From positions 6,934,616 to 6,998,615 of the forward strand of contig NC_061774.1 of NCBI RefSeq assembly GCF_022458985.1: 64,000 bases of DNA. The letters run 5' to 3'. The notes beneath the pieces are model-generated. The model searched no databases. It saw nothing but the letters and a program-made list of their open reading frames with translations, and was not told the DNA's origin. Numbering within the stretch: the stretch's first letter is position 1; each line of letters opens with the position of its first letter. Source of the stretch: Mugil cephalus. Lineage: Eukaryota; Chordata; Actinopteri; Mugiliformes; Mugilidae. Made by a program: the position numbers and the translations under genes. Below are positions 1-26,880 of this stretch, one piece after another.

Positions 1-205
1 ATTAACATCAGACTCTACTGTCAAAATGAGTCTTTACTCTGTTTATAATGGCGCGTTGACTGTTTTTTTCTGCTGTTAAAGATATAAAAATATGGTTTCC
101 ATTCCCTAAAACGTGTTCACGATACTGAAAACTTTAAGAAAACGTTCTGTCCTGCTGTGCTGCTCAGGTTACGGAGGATCTGTTTGTCTTTGTTCGTGTC
201 TGTAG

Positions 206-13012
<12,807 letters not shown>

Positions 13013-14365
13013 TCATGCTTGTTCATAGTAGTGTGTGTGGAGAAAAGGCTCTCATTTTGTGGGGAGGCCCAGCTCCATTGATTGGCAAATGAATGTGTCC
13101 CATGAAGTGATTTAGGAGGGAAGACTGTTCGAGGCACAAAGGACCACCAAACAGATGAACCAAATCCAAGTTTGACCACTGAGGCAACGATCAGTAAATA
13201 TCTTGACTTCAGCTGTGTAATTATGGATTATCAAAGGAAGGGATCCTGATCTGAAGTAAACACATTATGGTTGATGATGGAAAAGTCTATGTAAAAAAAC
13301 AAACAAAAAAGTACCACAAATTATAAGAATAATGCAATTTTTTTATTTTATTTCAATTTGTACAATTTTTTCAGTTTCGTGTATTTCTCATTAAAAACTC
13401 ATGTCAGTTTTTATGTCTTGTACTTGCGTTGGCTGCATATTTTTAAAACTTGCCAATGAAGGTTTCAACATTTTCACCTTTTTACACAAAGCAATCTTAC
13501 CACAACATTATGATATGACCGACTAGACAAGTGAGTAACAATGATTATCACGGCACCTGTCAGTGGGCATTTTAAACAGCCAAGGCTCTTGGTTGCATGT
13601 GGGGATTAAAGGCTGGGCCTGTGTGGACTGATCCAACTTAAATCACTGAAAAAGTAAATGCTGGTTCTGATAGAAAGGTGTTGGAACACACAGTGCATTG
13701 CAGATTGTTTTTGAGACCTGTCGGGTTCATGTGTGAAACTGGAATGCGACCAGTAATTTAATTTCTGAATTGTTCCTACTGTGACATGTTGGAATGTCTT
13801 CCAGGAAAACACTTACTGGTAGTCGACCGATGACTTTTACCATTACAATGTTAAGGTGTGTCCTTTTGTAATGGGAGTATTGCTGGTAAGTGATAAAGAA
13901 CGAATGTCTAACAATCACCTTTGTTTGAGGACAGACTCTTACTACCTAGAATTATGTTACATTTTACAGCAATCAATATGTTTATTCAGACTCTACAGAA
14001 CCTTTTAATGTGTGATAAATTAATTCAAACAATGAAACGGCCTTGTACACCCACCCAAGTGTTTGCACTTAGTCTTACTTATCAGACTTGTGCTCAGGTG
14101 AAAGTCTGGCAAATGTTTGCTTGAAATAGATCTTCAAAGCCTACAGTCTGGCATACCAAAGCAAAAAAAGTACATGTGATTGATACCAATAATGATGACT
14201 GCATTCCAGCTGGAAATGAAAGACAGGATCAGGGTGTAGTCACTTAAAGCCTTGGTTTACTGGAATATTAACATGCAACAAAGCAATGACAGAAGCTCCA
14301 CTTGTGTTTTTTTTCTGTTATGAGTTGTGAACTTCAGAGTGTCAGGATATGACTGAGAGAAAACA
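13013..14365. other. Convergent 3' UTR interval of med12 and mars2
   Basis: There is no gene here. The med12 3' UTR runs rightward, with an ATTAAA-type signal near 13391. The mars2 3' UTR runs leftward, with an AATAAA on the minus strand near 13980-13985. Open frames in the interval look random. Confidence 0.6.
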
Positions 14366-16565
14366 TCATGTTGACTTTTTTGTTTTCTTGGGTTTTTGTT
14401 TACCTACATTCTGACACTCCAAGCGACTAAAAAGCAGTCCGGCGTCAGGTCCTAGTGATCTCCCTTCAAAGGGACAATCCATTCCCTGATACTTGGGCAG
14501 AAAGTTCAGAGCTGCCCAGCTCCTCTCATGTGGCCGCACTCCGAGTCTGGACAGCAGTTTGTCAGAAACCTCTGGCACCACTGGCTGGAGGAGAATTCCG
14601 TATATCCTCAGACATTCAAGTGAGACGTGGATAATGGTGTCTAGCCAGCGCTGGTCTTTGCCGTCCCTCCTGTCCAGCTTCCAAGGTGTGTGTCGCTGAA
14701 CAAACCCGTTGGTCTGCCTCACGCAGGCACTGATGGCCTCCAGAGCTTTGTACACATGCATGCTCTCATAGTGCTCCTCTACCACGGATGGTAGATTCGT
14801 AACAGAAGTCAACATGTGGTAATCTTCAACCACAGCTTTGCCTCCGTGTTCAACGGAGAAAGACTGAGGGCAGAAATGGGGGTAGACCTGAGCTGGGTTG
14901 AGAGCTGGAGCAGTGCAGCGGTTAAGCAGACCACCCAGAGAGTCGGCAATCTCTGAATTGAGCAGCTTCATAACTTTGTCATCTGTATAGTCACAGTCTG
15001 AGTCTGGGACACCCTGCCGCAGCAGAAAATACCTCATACCATCAGTTGTGAACTTCTGTGAACGTTCAAGAGGATCTACCACGTTACCCAAACTTTTAGA
15101 CATCTTCTTCGCTCCCACAGTCCAGTGAGAGTGCACATGTATGACCTGCGGCAGTGGCAGTTCAGCTCCAAGAAGAAAAGCTGGCCAGTAGATGGCATGG
15201 AATTTTAAGATGTCCTTTCCTATAACGTGGTGAGCTACATGCCACCATTGGTCATGTTTACCTGGATAGCCAGCTACGGTGAGATAGTTCACAAGAGCAT
15301 CTAGCCACACGTAAATAGTCTGTTCAGCATCTCCTGGGACTGGGATGCCCCACTGTAGGCGACTCCTCTGACGGGACACTGAGAGGTCAGGAAGGTCTTC
15401 CTGCAGCCACTGGATAACAGCCTGATGGAAACGTTCGGGTTGAACAGCCTGAGGATTACTTCTGAGCCAGTCGAGCAGCTGTGACCGAAACGCAGACAGA
15501 CGAAACATGTAGTTGTCCTCTTTCATCCACTCCACCTACAAAACAGTGGAGAGAAGATCTGTTAATTTAAAGTAAAATAAAAATAAAAAACAAACAAGGA
15601 AACCACAGGCCTCGCTCTGTCTCAAATTAAAGACATATCCAGCTGTTTTATGTGCCCCTTTAAAGTTTGCACTCAATCGAATATCATGCTGTCAATTACC
15701 TTGTGTCCACTTTCCAGCGACACTTTGATCTCCTTCCCTGTTGAGTCCAGAGCATCACAGACCTGCGTCGGCATGAGGAAGCTTTCATCTTGTGTGGAGT
15801 ACCAGCCCTCATAACTCCCCTTGTAGATGAGCCCTTTACTCCAAAGCACCGACCAAAAATGCTCTACGGCCTGCCGGTGTCTCTGCTCAGTGGTTCTTAT
15901 GTAGTCTGTGTACGATATGTTGCAGCTGCTGAAGAGATGCTTGAATCGGTCGGAAACATTGGTGCAGAAGGTGAGGGGATCTTGCCCTGCAGCTTCGGCC
16001 GCTTGTTGTATTTTCAAGCCATGTTCATCAGTTCCTGAAATAGAAAATTGCACAACCTAATATTATTTTTGGCAGTAATATAAAACTGAAAAATGATCAT
16101 TTGGCTTTAAAAGAAAGTAACTGATGAGATTAGCTGATTACAGACTAGTTAGTTGGATCCAGACTAAGCTTTACAGCTGTATTATCATAGATTAAGAGAT
16201 ATTACAGAGATTTAGTGAGTGTGTGTGACATGCAAGAAATGCAACGTGTTTCAACGTGTACTATTTTTGTGGGATATACCTGTTGCAAACTTGGAGTTAA
16301 ATTCCTGAAGTAGCTTGTATCTGTGCAAGCAGTCGGCTATCACAGCTGAATACAGGTGTCCTAAATGAGGAGAAGCGTTGACATAGAATATGGGCGTAGT
16401 AACATAGAAACTCCTGTCGCCTCTGCACTGCCGGGTGGTCGTGTATCTCAAAGCAGCGCACTTCTGATGTTTCAACAGAGCTTGAATTGGTGATAAAAAA
16501 TGGCCTTTCTGGAGACTGTTAACAGCTGTACAGCATCTGGCAACAAAAATAAAAGGAAACCTCAT
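14366..16565 (-). CDS. mars2: Mitochondrial methionyl-tRNA synthetase
   Basis: Class I synthetase that charges mitochondrial tRNA-Met with methionine in the matrix. Three exons on the minus strand: 16280-16565, 15700-16034, 14366-15535. Together they give 596 residues, against 593 in human. The start at 16565 was chosen because it yields family length and a leader ([12 protein letters not shown]) rich in hydrophobic and basic residues, fitting a mitochondrial presequence. An in-frame upstream ATG at 16661 would add 32 residues. The catalytic fold begins at [15 protein letters not shown], with HLGH (residues 67-70) as the HIGH motif. GTDEHG spans the first splice junction. KMSKS is at residues 351-355 in a well-kept context ([14 protein letters not shown]). 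The C-terminal anticodon-binding region contains [11 protein letters not shown] and ends in a lysine-rich tail. There is no break in frame. It faces med12 tail to tail and the nipa2-like gene head to head. Confidence 0.96.
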
Positions 16566-16765
16566 AATTGAAAACCAGGAGACGCCAACATGCGGACCGC
16601 GACGCGATATTTGATCCAGGGACACGGTATTTACTCCAGGGGAACTGCTAACGTTGCTCACTCATTTACCGAGTGTGGTTGTGGTTGTTGTTGTTTTAGC
16701 GCTGAAGACGGTTAACGTAACCACTGAATATTAAAACAGCAATCCTGTGTTAATGTCTGCAAGTG

Positions 16766-16926
16766 AACCGGAAAGAGTAATTTAAAGTATGCCTTGTTTT
16801 CCCAATTCTCTTGTACTCCATGTGTTTTGGTTGCTTGTCAAGGTGAGCGCTTCTTCCGGTTCCTGTGAATGACAGTGGCTCGTCCAATCAAAACGCTGCA
16901 GCCTCAAACACGAGCGACCAATCAAA
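16766..16926 (-). promoter_or_regulatory. Probable mars2 promoter with ETS/GABP-like and CCAAT motifs
   Basis: Upstream of mars2 there are two CCGGAA-type ETS cores (16768-16773 on plus, 16854-16859 on minus) and two CCAAT boxes (16884-16888, 16918-16922). GABP/NRF-2 sites of this kind are common at nuclear genes for mitochondrial proteins. The transcription start itself is not determined. Confidence 0.45.
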
Positions 16927-16961
16927 TTGCGAAGTCTCTCTCCCCAAGGTTCTGCCAAAGG

Positions 16962-17029
<68 letters not shown>
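16962..17029. repeat. (ATT)n microsatellite
   Basis: A nearly pure trinucleotide array of about 68 bases lies between mars2 and the nipa2-like gene. The long open frames encoding only Asn or Ile across it are artefacts of the repeat. Confidence 0.97.
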
Positions 17030-17483
17030 GATGGACGTTAAGTCTTCCGGCATTGTATACCCAAAAAAATGTATAGTGTATGTCTGCGATCACCGTAAGG
17101 CAAATAAATAAATAAAATTCATAATAAAGACACAAAAATCTCAATATTACACAGTTTTTGTTCACCTGCCATTGCATAAAAATTCAGTATCAAAAAATAC
17201 TTTATTTCCAAATATATTTGTACATACAAGTAATTTGCCTTGGTGTTTGTTGCATAAAAACACAAAAAAATATAGCATAAGATCAAATAAAATAGAGACC
17301 ACTTTTTAAATCGTTACTTTATTGCGAAAAATAATGTAACGATGTGGAGAATAATTGTGTTTGTAGGTTGTTGGTTCAGGACAACGAAATATGCAGTATT
17401 TATGAATTCATTAGACAGCAAAACAGAGAGCCCCCTCCCTGCTTCTGTTTCCTAGGCAACCACCAGGAAGTAACAGCGACCAG

Positions 17484-17541
17484 CCAATGAGCTGCTTCAC
17501 TTCCTGAGACAGCGGCGAATGGAGTTGACGTGACAACCGAG
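17484..17541 (+). promoter_or_regulatory. Likely promoter and non-coding first exon of the nipa2-like gene
   Basis: A CCAAT box at 17484-17488 is followed by a strong donor (ccgag before gtaaaa) at 17541. The coding exon starts exactly after an acceptor (attttag) at 17827, so a non-coding exon should end at 17541. A four-codon upstream frame (ATG at 17519, stop at 17531-17533) would lie in this leader if transcription starts before it. Confidence 0.45.
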
Positions 17542-17827
17542 GTAAAAACATAAAAAATAAAAGCATTTTACAAACTTTAAAGTTAAGCGGCAGTCAAATA
17601 CTGTATTAAACTTAACTAAACGGTTAAAGAGTAAGAAAGATCGATAGTCTTCCGTTTCTCTGTGTCTTATTGCTGGTTTCATTTCGTCGCATTTCGGAGA
17701 ATCAGCCTGTCATGTGATGTTAAACATGGGCAGCCTGTTGCTGGAGTATTGAAAAGTTCACGAGAGAAGTTCGCTTAATTCATTCGCCATTTTGTGTTGT
17801 TAACATTTTCTTTTGTATTAATTTTAG

Positions 17828-20675
<2,848 letters not shown>

Positions 20676-21007
20676 GGAGACCCAATAATCCTGTGACCTC
20701 CTGGAAAAAAACTGTGTGTCAATTGTGACGCTTTCATGTCCATCATAGCTTTACAGTGTGACAAGTTAGTCTCTTACGACTGTGCTACACTGCTTTCCTT
20801 TGTTTTTTCATTTCAGTGCCCATGTCAACAGATTAGTGTAGCCACGTGGCCTGTGTGAGACATGCGTCTGGTCATGCAGCAGGTCAACTATAGGAATGTT
20901 TCACAGCAAAAAATAGACAATAAAAATATATGTGTGCAATAATATTGACATTACACCAGCAAGATTACACTGACATTTTCACTATAGTTTCAGTGTGTAG
21001 GACATTA
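20676..21007 (+). other. nipa2-like 3' UTR
   Basis: Non-coding sequence after the TAA, with the poly(A) signal AATAAA at 20919-20924. It ends at the TA target site of the adjacent Tc1 element. Confidence 0.6.
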
Positions 21008-21655
21008 CACTATATCGTCAAAAGTATTCTCTCACCCATCCAAATAACCAAATTCAGTTGTTCTATTCACTTCCATGACCACAGGTATAGAAAATCAAGC
21101 ACCTAGGCATGTGTTTGGCAGAGAATGGAGCTTGTTGGATTGTATTGTGCCAAGTGTGAAGATTGGTGGAGGGGGGATTATGATGTGGGGCTGTTTTTCA
21201 GGAGGAAGGCTTGGCCCCTTAGTTGGAACTTGATTTTGCTCGCAACTTTGCGGGAACAGTCTGGGGAGGACCTCTTCCTGTTCTGTTCCAACATGACTGC
21301 ACACCAATGCACGAAGCAAAGTCCATAATGACATGGATGATTGAGTTTGATGTGGAAGAACTTGACTGGCCTGCACAGAGTCATGACCTCAACCCACTAG
21401 AACACCTTTGGGATGAATTAGAGCGAATACTATGAGCCAGGCCTTCTCATCCAACATCAGTGTCTGACTCGCAAATGCGTTTCTGGAAGTTCAAAAGTTC
21501 CCATAAGAACTCTTGGACATAAGAGTCCAAGCTGTTATATCTGCAAAGGGTGGGTCAACAACATATTAAACCCTATGGGTTAAGAATGGGATGTCACTTC
21601 ATACAGTTCACATGTGTGTAAAGGCAATTGAGGGAATACTTTAGCTAATATAGTG
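21008..21655 (+). mobile_element. Internally deleted Tc1-like element
   Basis: The ends are imperfect inverted repeats: cactatat...aaagtattctctca on the left, and its counterpart on the right read from the minus strand. TA dinucleotides flank both sides (21006-21007, 21656-21657), as expected for Tc1/mariner insertion. The interior keeps the transposase C-terminus on the plus strand (DWPAQSHDLNPLEHLWDELER, ending near 21435) and a broken GLFF/catalytic-core region. The N-terminal DNA-binding part is missing. At about 650 bp it is far shorter than a roughly 1.6-kb autonomous element and cannot make transposase. Confidence 0.85.
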
Positions 21656-21657
21656 TA

Positions 21658-22376
21658 TATCTCAATGGCAAAGACAAAGCAGAAAGTGGAGGCTCTGTCT
21701 GTCCTATTAAGTTCAGTCAGTGCAGAAATGCTTCCTCATTTTGAACAAGTTAATCAAAAAGAATAATTATGATTGAAATGGAACCCAGTTGAATTAATCA
21801 TGGCCACTATTAAAGGCAAAGACAATGTAGAAGGATCGATTAGGCAGTAGCAATGCTGGCACAAGCTTTACACAATGCAGATTGGAGTGGATGAACAAAG
21901 TTGCCTTAAAGTGACCTTAACTAAGATATCAGTACACTGGATTTTATTTAAAATGTTATTTGTACCTGGTATGTACACCTTTTTTTGTTAAATACAGAGA
22001 CAGAACAAGTTTATAAGTTCCATAATTTATCAATATAAATGTCTGTTGCACATCTTTACAATATATTGTTTAAAAATGAATGTAGATTTAATATTTGCCT
22101 TCCTAAGCCAGATTGTGCCTGTTACTGAAAACTATAACTAATTTGTTACCATGTACATATTGCAGAAAGTGAGAAGTCAAGTCAATTAAAACCTTGACTT
22201 TCGGCTTTAAAAAATCTGTCTGTTTAATTGAGTATAAGAGGTTTTGTAGAATTTTCTAGCGTCTACTGTTCTAGCTTTGTTGTTACAGTGATGTTTAGCC
22301 AAGGTTCACTCACAGCCTCCTCTCTAGGATGTCAGAAAAAGATGGAGGACGGCATCTTATATCCAATAAAAAACAG
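21658..22376. other. Intergenic, no gene seen
   Basis: AT-rich sequence between the Tc1 remnant and the CALHM-like relic. No open frame with coding character, RNA gene or clear repeat was recognised. Confidence 0.6.
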
Positions 22377-24112
22377 TCATTCAAAAAAGTCTTGATTGTC
22401 TGGTTTGTGGACAACTGTGCAAGAACCATTTGCAGAGTGAAGATGGTAAGATGAGGCTGAAAGCTCATTAAGTGAACCTGTGGGTTGCCTCAAGGAAAGC
22501 TCGCTGCTAGTTTGCGGTAAACTACATCTGACCCAACACTGCGGTATCCTGGTCACATCCAGCTCAGGTTTACCGTGGTACCACTGGTCAAGTAGCTGGT
22601 CCACCTGCTCCTGCCTCATTATCCCATGAAGCCTTTCTTCTTCTTCATCCTGACACGTCTTTGAAATTGCCAATGAAAGGCGGATGGGGAAGACGAAGCA
22701 CCGTGTCCTCCGTCATGTCCTCGAAGAACTGCACCATGCACTTCCGGGCGAAGGCTCAAGCGTGAAGTTAGCAGGTTTCGTCGAAGAGCTTCTGCTCCAC
22801 GTCCAGGTAGTTGCTCCAGTAGCGCGTCTGCAGGAAGGCGGTGTGGTGGTCGAAGAATGGTTTGATGAGGCGCACCATTGCTCCCGGGATAATCATGAAC
22901 AGGAGGATGGACCAGCTGACTGCCTACGCAGAGAAAAACAATGGTACTTAAAAGGTTCTTCAAAGGTTTTTATCAATCAATAAAACAATCAGACTCTATA
23001 ATAACTTTATAATTTTAGATAAATAAATACTAAAAAGGTCAAATAATAAAATAAGTCAAAATTAAAATTCAGTTAAAAGTCAGACTAAAAAATATAAAAT
23101 GATAAAATAAATAACCAGAATAAAGGGAAAATAAAATTCAGTTCAAGGCCAGGCTAAAAAGGTAGGTCTTTAGTTTGCTTTTTAAAATGTCCACATTGTC
23201 TGTTTTCCTCAGGTCCTCAGGCAGACTAAAACTTCTTTAACTCAGATTATTTTATAGCTCTGTAACATGCACTTTGTATATATGTCAACATCTATAAAGG
23301 AAAGAGAAGGGCATAAAGGCAACAAAAAGCCATCGTTCATGTGGTTCCGTGACAAACCCAAAATCAGCCTTCATGTGGAGGGTGTCTGCAACCACTTCAC
23401 AAAAGGTCTGGTCAGCTGACTCATACAACAATTCTTTTAAGTTCCTCAAAGGGTTGAGGGCAGGCACTCTGGACTGCATGTGTGTGCATTTCTGTACTTT
23501 AACCTCCAGAGACCCGATGTCCTCATATGGGGATATTATCTTTTAGGTTTGTTGCAGGTTATTCTGCTTCATTTAGACCCGTTGTCCTCGTAAGGAGACA
23601 CTTTTGTCTTGTTAGCAAAGGGTCAATACACTTGTTTATTTATGCTTATTTTATCTATTCCTAATAGAATAATTTTATTTTTAAACATGTACAGTGACTA
23701 CATTGTGCACCATTTCAGTCTAAGCAAGTATATTTATAATATTAATATTTATATTTATCACCTTTTAAGTTAGTTTGCAGGTGTAAACTGTCTCGTTCAG
23801 TAAATAACAAATTGAAAATGTCTAGACTTTATCTAAATAAAATGATGAATCATATATTAGATGAGAAGTGTGCACCATATGTACACATATAAACACAGGA
23901 AGAGGTAAGGGAGTAGTGTACCAACTAAAAACAGGAAACACACTCATTAGATTTGTCTGTGTAGAGGGTTGAGCTGGTTGGTACCTGTGAAGAGCCCCGG
24001 GTCTACACTCACACTAAAGGCAAAGATGAAGATCTTTCTGTCCAGCAGAGTGACCAAGATCCACACCATCGGAGCCAGCAGAGCCCTCCGGAGCATGGAC
24101 AGGGACAGGTGT
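22377..24112 (-). pseudogene. Broken CALHM-family (calcium homeostasis modulator) channel gene
   Basis: CALHM proteins form large-pore plasma-membrane channels. Two exon relics remain on the minus strand. Exon 23985-24112 encodes SMLRRALLAPMVWILVTLLD, the conserved CALHM segment before the extracellular region. Exon 22377-22919 starts VSWSILLFMIIPGAMVRLI, then YWSNYLDVEQKLFDETC and ARKCMVQFFEDM, and ends with a cytosolic tail (EQVDQLLDQWYHGKPELDV). Acceptor and donor sites survive. Lesions are two in-frame stops (TAA and TGA, four codons apart, just after FDETC, around 22770-22785) and a frameshift near 22675-22690 before the EEEERLHGI tail. I found no N-terminal exon upstream of 24112. It is therefore a decayed, probably truncated, single-locus relic. 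Which CALHM paralogue it derives from cannot be settled by eye. Confidence 0.72.
23500..23620. repeat. Dispersed fish repeat inside the CALHM-like intron
   Basis: Two related halves, each resembling acccg(a/t)tgtcctc followed by an (a)gga-ca block, lie about 75 bases apart. I recognise this arrangement from other fish genomes as a common interspersed repeat of uncertain class. Confidence 0.4.
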
Positions 24113-24412
24113 CTGCAGGAAGGAGCTCGATTTTTAACCACAGTTCACCTTTAGCCTCATGATTGTATTTCTCCCTTTGTGTGGATTACACACAATGGCT
24201 GTGAAAAGCTGCTGAAGGAACGTTAACACCTGTTTCAGATCTGAAATAGTGCAATAAATTTATATTGTAGATGAAAGAGATTTTATTATCTATTTTATAC
24301 TTATTATATTTTTAATATATTATTACATTTAAACACATGACATCAAGATTTTACTAGAGATAGTTACCAAACAAAATTTCATTGTAACTTGTGTGCAATG
24401 ACAATTAACGTT

Positions 24413-24445
24413 CTTCTTCTTCTTCTTCTTTTTCTTCTTCTTCTT
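24413..24445. repeat. (CTT)n microsatellite
   Basis: A short, slightly interrupted CTT array upstream of the CALHM-like relic. Confidence 0.85.
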
Positions 24446-24726
24446 AATCATTTGATGACACATTTGTTCTGTTGTGGAAAATAACTTTGCACTTTTGGTG
24501 CAGAGGTGTCGAACATAATATCACATGAAAACCTATAAATAACTCTATTTTTCCCCCCTTGTTTGAATGCAAAGAAGTAGTTTAAAGAACTAACCTTTTA
24601 CAAAACAAGTTTTATGAACAATGTGAAATTTCTAAATAAAGAAGAAAGAGAAGAAAAATTTGTATAATTTTGGCTCATTCCTGCCATTTAGTTCTGGGGC
24701 TCAGTGTCGTGTTACGTGTGCATCTG

Positions 24727-24757
24727 CCAATTTTATTTATTTATTTATTTATTTTAT
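24727..24757. repeat. (TTTA)n microsatellite
   Basis: A short TTTA array; a small ATT array follows at about 24872-24893. Confidence 0.85.
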
Positions 24758-25004
24758 TCGTCTCTTAAAGGCACCCCGGACGCAATGGACCTCGGAAACT
24801 ATGTACCCCTTTGCCTCAAAGTCCATCACAATGTTACAATACACTGTTTTATGTTACTAGATAATACTTGTTTATTATTATTATTATTATTATATTTTCA
24901 TCTAATCTCAATTTATTTCATCTTTCTTGTTACTTGTGGTTTTTAAGAGTGTTTCTTTTATGTGGAACTACACTGCTGTGACCAAATAATTTCCCTCATG
25001 GATT

Positions 25005-25165
25005 AAAGTCTAAAGTGGTGGTTAGCACTGATGCCTCACAGCACGAAGGTTCTAGGTTTGAACTGACATGCTCATTAGGTTCGTTGTGTTAATCCTGAGA
25101 TCGACTGGAGACCAGTCCAGGATGTACCCCACCTCTCGCCCAATCACGGCTGAGTGATCACAGAA
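25005..25165. repeat. Dispersed fish repeat with tRNA-like wording (SINE or MITE fragment)
   Basis: The phrases gtggttagcactgatgcctc and cctctcgcccaatcacggc are hallmarks of a very common interspersed repeat in fish. The middle section is deleted relative to the form I remember. It has no coding capacity. Confidence 0.55.
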
Positions 25166-25261
25166 AAAAATTACAGATTCATCCTGGGGTTGTACCTGCC
25201 TAAAAGACCTTACTATGTAAAACTAAAAACATCAACTTGCACGTGTGATTAGTACTTTTCT

Positions 25262-25450
25262 TTGAGTAACTACACTGTAAAAAAATGTGTAATATAACAT
25301 AATTTTACTGTATACTGTATGTTTTTTCTGTATTATTAAAATACCATTAAAATTACAAAAATAGACTGATTTTGCATGTTAAATGTAAAACAACATAATG
25401 TAATTGTAACTGAAAAAACACGATATTTCTGTTCTTTTACAGAAAAAACA
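25262..25450. repeat. AT-rich MITE-like repeat bounded by ACTGTAAAA/TTTTACAG
   Basis: The segment opens with actgtaaaaaaatg and closes with ttttacagaaaaaac, giving short inverted termini. A related ACTGTAAAA-rich stretch occurs at 31640-31760. It is probably a small non-autonomous DNA element. Confidence 0.45.
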
Positions 25451-25490
25451 CACACACAAACACACACACACACACACATATATATACACA
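25449..25490. repeat. (CA)n/(TA)n microsatellite
   Basis: An interrupted CA array followed by a short TA array, adjoining the Tc1 element to the right. Confidence 0.9.
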
Positions 25491-26880
25491 GTTATTTATT
25501 GCAATTCAAGTCATGCAAGCCCATTCAATAGCTTGAAATGGTACAAAGGTAAGTACTGAACAGCCAGAGGTTAAAAAAAAGGTTTGGTTACCCAAAACTG
25601 AAAAATAATGTACATTTCAGAATTCAGAAAAACATTTCAGGCCTTTAACAAGTTAAAGCTGTTCTGCAGCAATGAAGGCTCAATCAGCCTTGAAAGCTGG
25701 TGCTACTAATTCCTGCAGGTGTTCCGACTTTTCTTGATTACTTACAACCCCCTCTGTCTGCATAAAAGCAGTGTTGGAACACACTGTGGTACCAGACCCT
25801 CATGAGCATCAGGTGAACAGTACTGTACTGCAGAAAGTAGTGTGTTGCTCCAAAAATGGTGAGAAAAAGGCAATAAACAATGAAAGCGAGACAGACCATC
25901 ATAACACTTAAAAATGTAGGTCTTTCCTGCAGGCACAACAGCCACTCAGAAACTGGGGGAAAACTCTGACAGGAAGCGGTCTGGCAGACCCAAAGCCACA
26001 ACTGAATCAGAGGAAGGACAAGTTTCTGAGGGTTAACAGCTTGCGTGATAGGCGGCTCACAGGACAACAGGTTCAAGCACAGCTTAATAGTAGTCTCAGT
26101 TTCAACTGTGAAGAGAAGACTTCGAGCTGCAGGTTTGACAGGATGAGTTGCAGCAAGAAAGCCATTGCTAAGATGTCAGAATAAGACAAAGAGGCTCTCC
26201 TGGGCCACGAAACACCGCCATTGGACTACTGATGAATCAAAATAAATTTAAAATCTTCGGTTCGTCATGCGGATCCTTGTACGCCATCGAGTAGGCGAGA
26301 GGATGGTTCCACAGTGTGTGACATCAACTGTCAAACATGGAGGAGGAAGTGTGATGGTCTGGGGCTGTTTTGCTGGATCCAGGTTCGGTGACTTGTACAG
26401 AGTGAGCGGCACCCTGAACCAAAGCGGCTCCCACAGCTTTCTGCAGCGCCATGCAATGTCCTCTGGTATGCACCTAGTTGGTCAGAGGTTCATCCTACAG
26501 CAAGATAATGACCCAAAACACAAGTCCAAGCTATGTCAGAACTAGCTCAGGAAAAAAGAACAAGCTGATAAGCTTGAAAACATGGTGTGGCCAGCACAGT
26601 CTCCAGACTTAAACCTCATCGAGCTGGTTTGGGATGAACTGGACAGAAGAGTGAAAGCCAAGCGACCTACAAGTGCCACACATTTGTGGGAACTTCTGCA
26701 ATACACTTGGGAAGAACTTTCTGAAGAATATTAGATTGCTGACCAGGGCCACGATGATGCAGATGCTGTCAATAGCTCAGATAAACTGAAGGGAAGGAGG
26801 AGGGATTTCATGATACTGATTTAAATGTTTTGACTTCAAATAAATAAAATACAGTTCACTTAACTTTATAATATGAGCTA
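25491..26880 (+). mobile_element. Degenerate near-full-length Tc1-like transposon
   Basis: The plus strand carries a decayed Tc1 transposase. A basic segment resembling SDRKRSGRPKATTESEDKFL (about 25960-26025) lies at the DNA-binding end. It is followed by TKRLSWATKHRHWTTDES (about 26188-26240), VKHGGGSVMVWGCFAG (about 26332-26380) and FILQQDNDPKHKSK (about 26490-26530), which includes the second catalytic Asp. A late SPDLNLIELVWDELDR-like segment follows near 26600-26650. Several stops and frame changes interrupt it. The outer ends are approximate; I did not identify clean terminal repeats. Confidence 0.8.

Noticed and set aside
16566-16661. Upstream in-frame ATG of mars2 at 16661
   Set aside because: It would add 32 residues that weaken the presequence, and the 16565 start gives almost exactly the human length. 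It cannot be fully excluded.
16782-17177. Open frames encoding long Asn or Ile runs
   Set aside because: They are translations of the (ATT)n microsatellite and have no coding character outside it.
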